Origin: Streptomyces sp. Tu 3180 | GTDB taxonomy: Bacteria > Actinomycetota > Actinomycetes > Streptomycetales > Streptomycetaceae | Assembly: GCF_009852415.1 (NCBI RefSeq) | Contig: NZ_WOXS01000002.1 | Span: forward strand, 6,364,001 to 6,428,000 | Direction: 5' to 3' | Length of the DNA: 64,000 bases | Shown: positions 63,999 through 64,000 of the stretch, one piece after another | Layout of the letters: each line of letters starts with the position of its first letter | How positions within the stretch are numbered: position 1 is the first letter of the stretch | The notes under the pieces: model-generated | Told to the model about the DNA's origin: nothing | Databases searched by the model: none | The model's input: the letters and a program-made list of their open reading frames with translations, nothing else | Program-made: the position numbers and the translations under genes

Positions 63999-64000
63999 GG

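Overview
The window looks like a chromosomal stretch of a Streptomyces. GC content is very high, GTG and TTG starts are common, and many genes are coupled by ATGA or TGATG overlaps. From memory, the gene order follows the S. coelicolor region around SCO6005-SCO6045: ngcEFG, rok7B7, xylFGH, dxs, fadB/fadA, rnd, an atypical response regulator, DUF3000, hemE, DUF4349, hemY and hemQ. This backbone is interrupted by two blocks I take to be locally added: a beta-mannosidase/LacI/ABC-transporter locus between fadA and rnd, and a SAV_915/ectDCBA/hemerythrin block between hemE-spoIIE and a rhomboid gene. No rRNA, tRNA, CRISPR array, transposase or phage gene was seen.

Layout. 1-1680 (-) is a TPR/P-loop NTPase that runs off the left edge. 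1875-5693 (-) is a secreted GH92 alpha-mannosidase. 6064-9482 (+) is ngcEFG, a chitin-sugar importer. 9676-14380 (+) is the ROK regulator rok7B7 followed by xylFGH. 14592-15140 (-) is a DoxX protein, then dxs, an amino-acid permease, a NYN protein and a frameshifted beta-propeller gene. 20864-24207 (-) is fadA-fadB. 24354-31038 holds a GH2 beta-mannosidase and LacI pair divergent from a sugar ABC importer, with shared operator-like repeats between them. 31054-37516 has RNase D, an atypical response regulator, DUF3000, hemE and a PAS/GAF/SpoIIE phosphatase. 37709-41328 (-) is SAV_915 plus ectABCD. 42018-50605 has a hemerythrin-like protein, a rhomboid protease, a CoA-disulfide-reductase-like flavoprotein, a DUF4349 lipoprotein, hemY-hemQ and a secreted alpha/beta-hydrolase peptidase. 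50692-52984 (-) is a DUF692 (MNIO) enzyme with a TIGR04222 membrane protein. 53327-55389 (+) is a GlxA/FtrA-like regulator with gap. The right end has a lipoprotein, a Tat-exported neutral ceramidase, a TOPRIM protein, a PTH2 protein, a 59-aa zinc-ribbon protein, a polysaccharide deacetylase, a Rieske flavoprotein, and an ArsR/SRPBCC pair.

How the genes work together. Much of the window concerns uptake and breakdown of polymers (chitin sugars, xylose, alpha- and beta-mannosides, beta-oxidation). Two of the importers, ngcEFG and the mannoside-associated one, carry no ATPase and probably share a remote one such as MsiK. hemE, hemY and hemQ belong to the coproporphyrin-dependent haem route of Gram-positive bacteria. 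ectABCD makes ectoine and 5-hydroxyectoine.

The most interesting points are the MNIO enzyme with a fused C-terminal partner-like domain beside a TIGR04222 protein, the duplicated rhomboid-tail segment bracketing the ectoine block, the response regulator with Glu in place of the phospho-Asp, the operator-like palindrome that covers the arsR start codon, and several strong palindromes and tandem repeats in intergenic DNA. All product names rest on sequence motifs and recall; no database search was possible.
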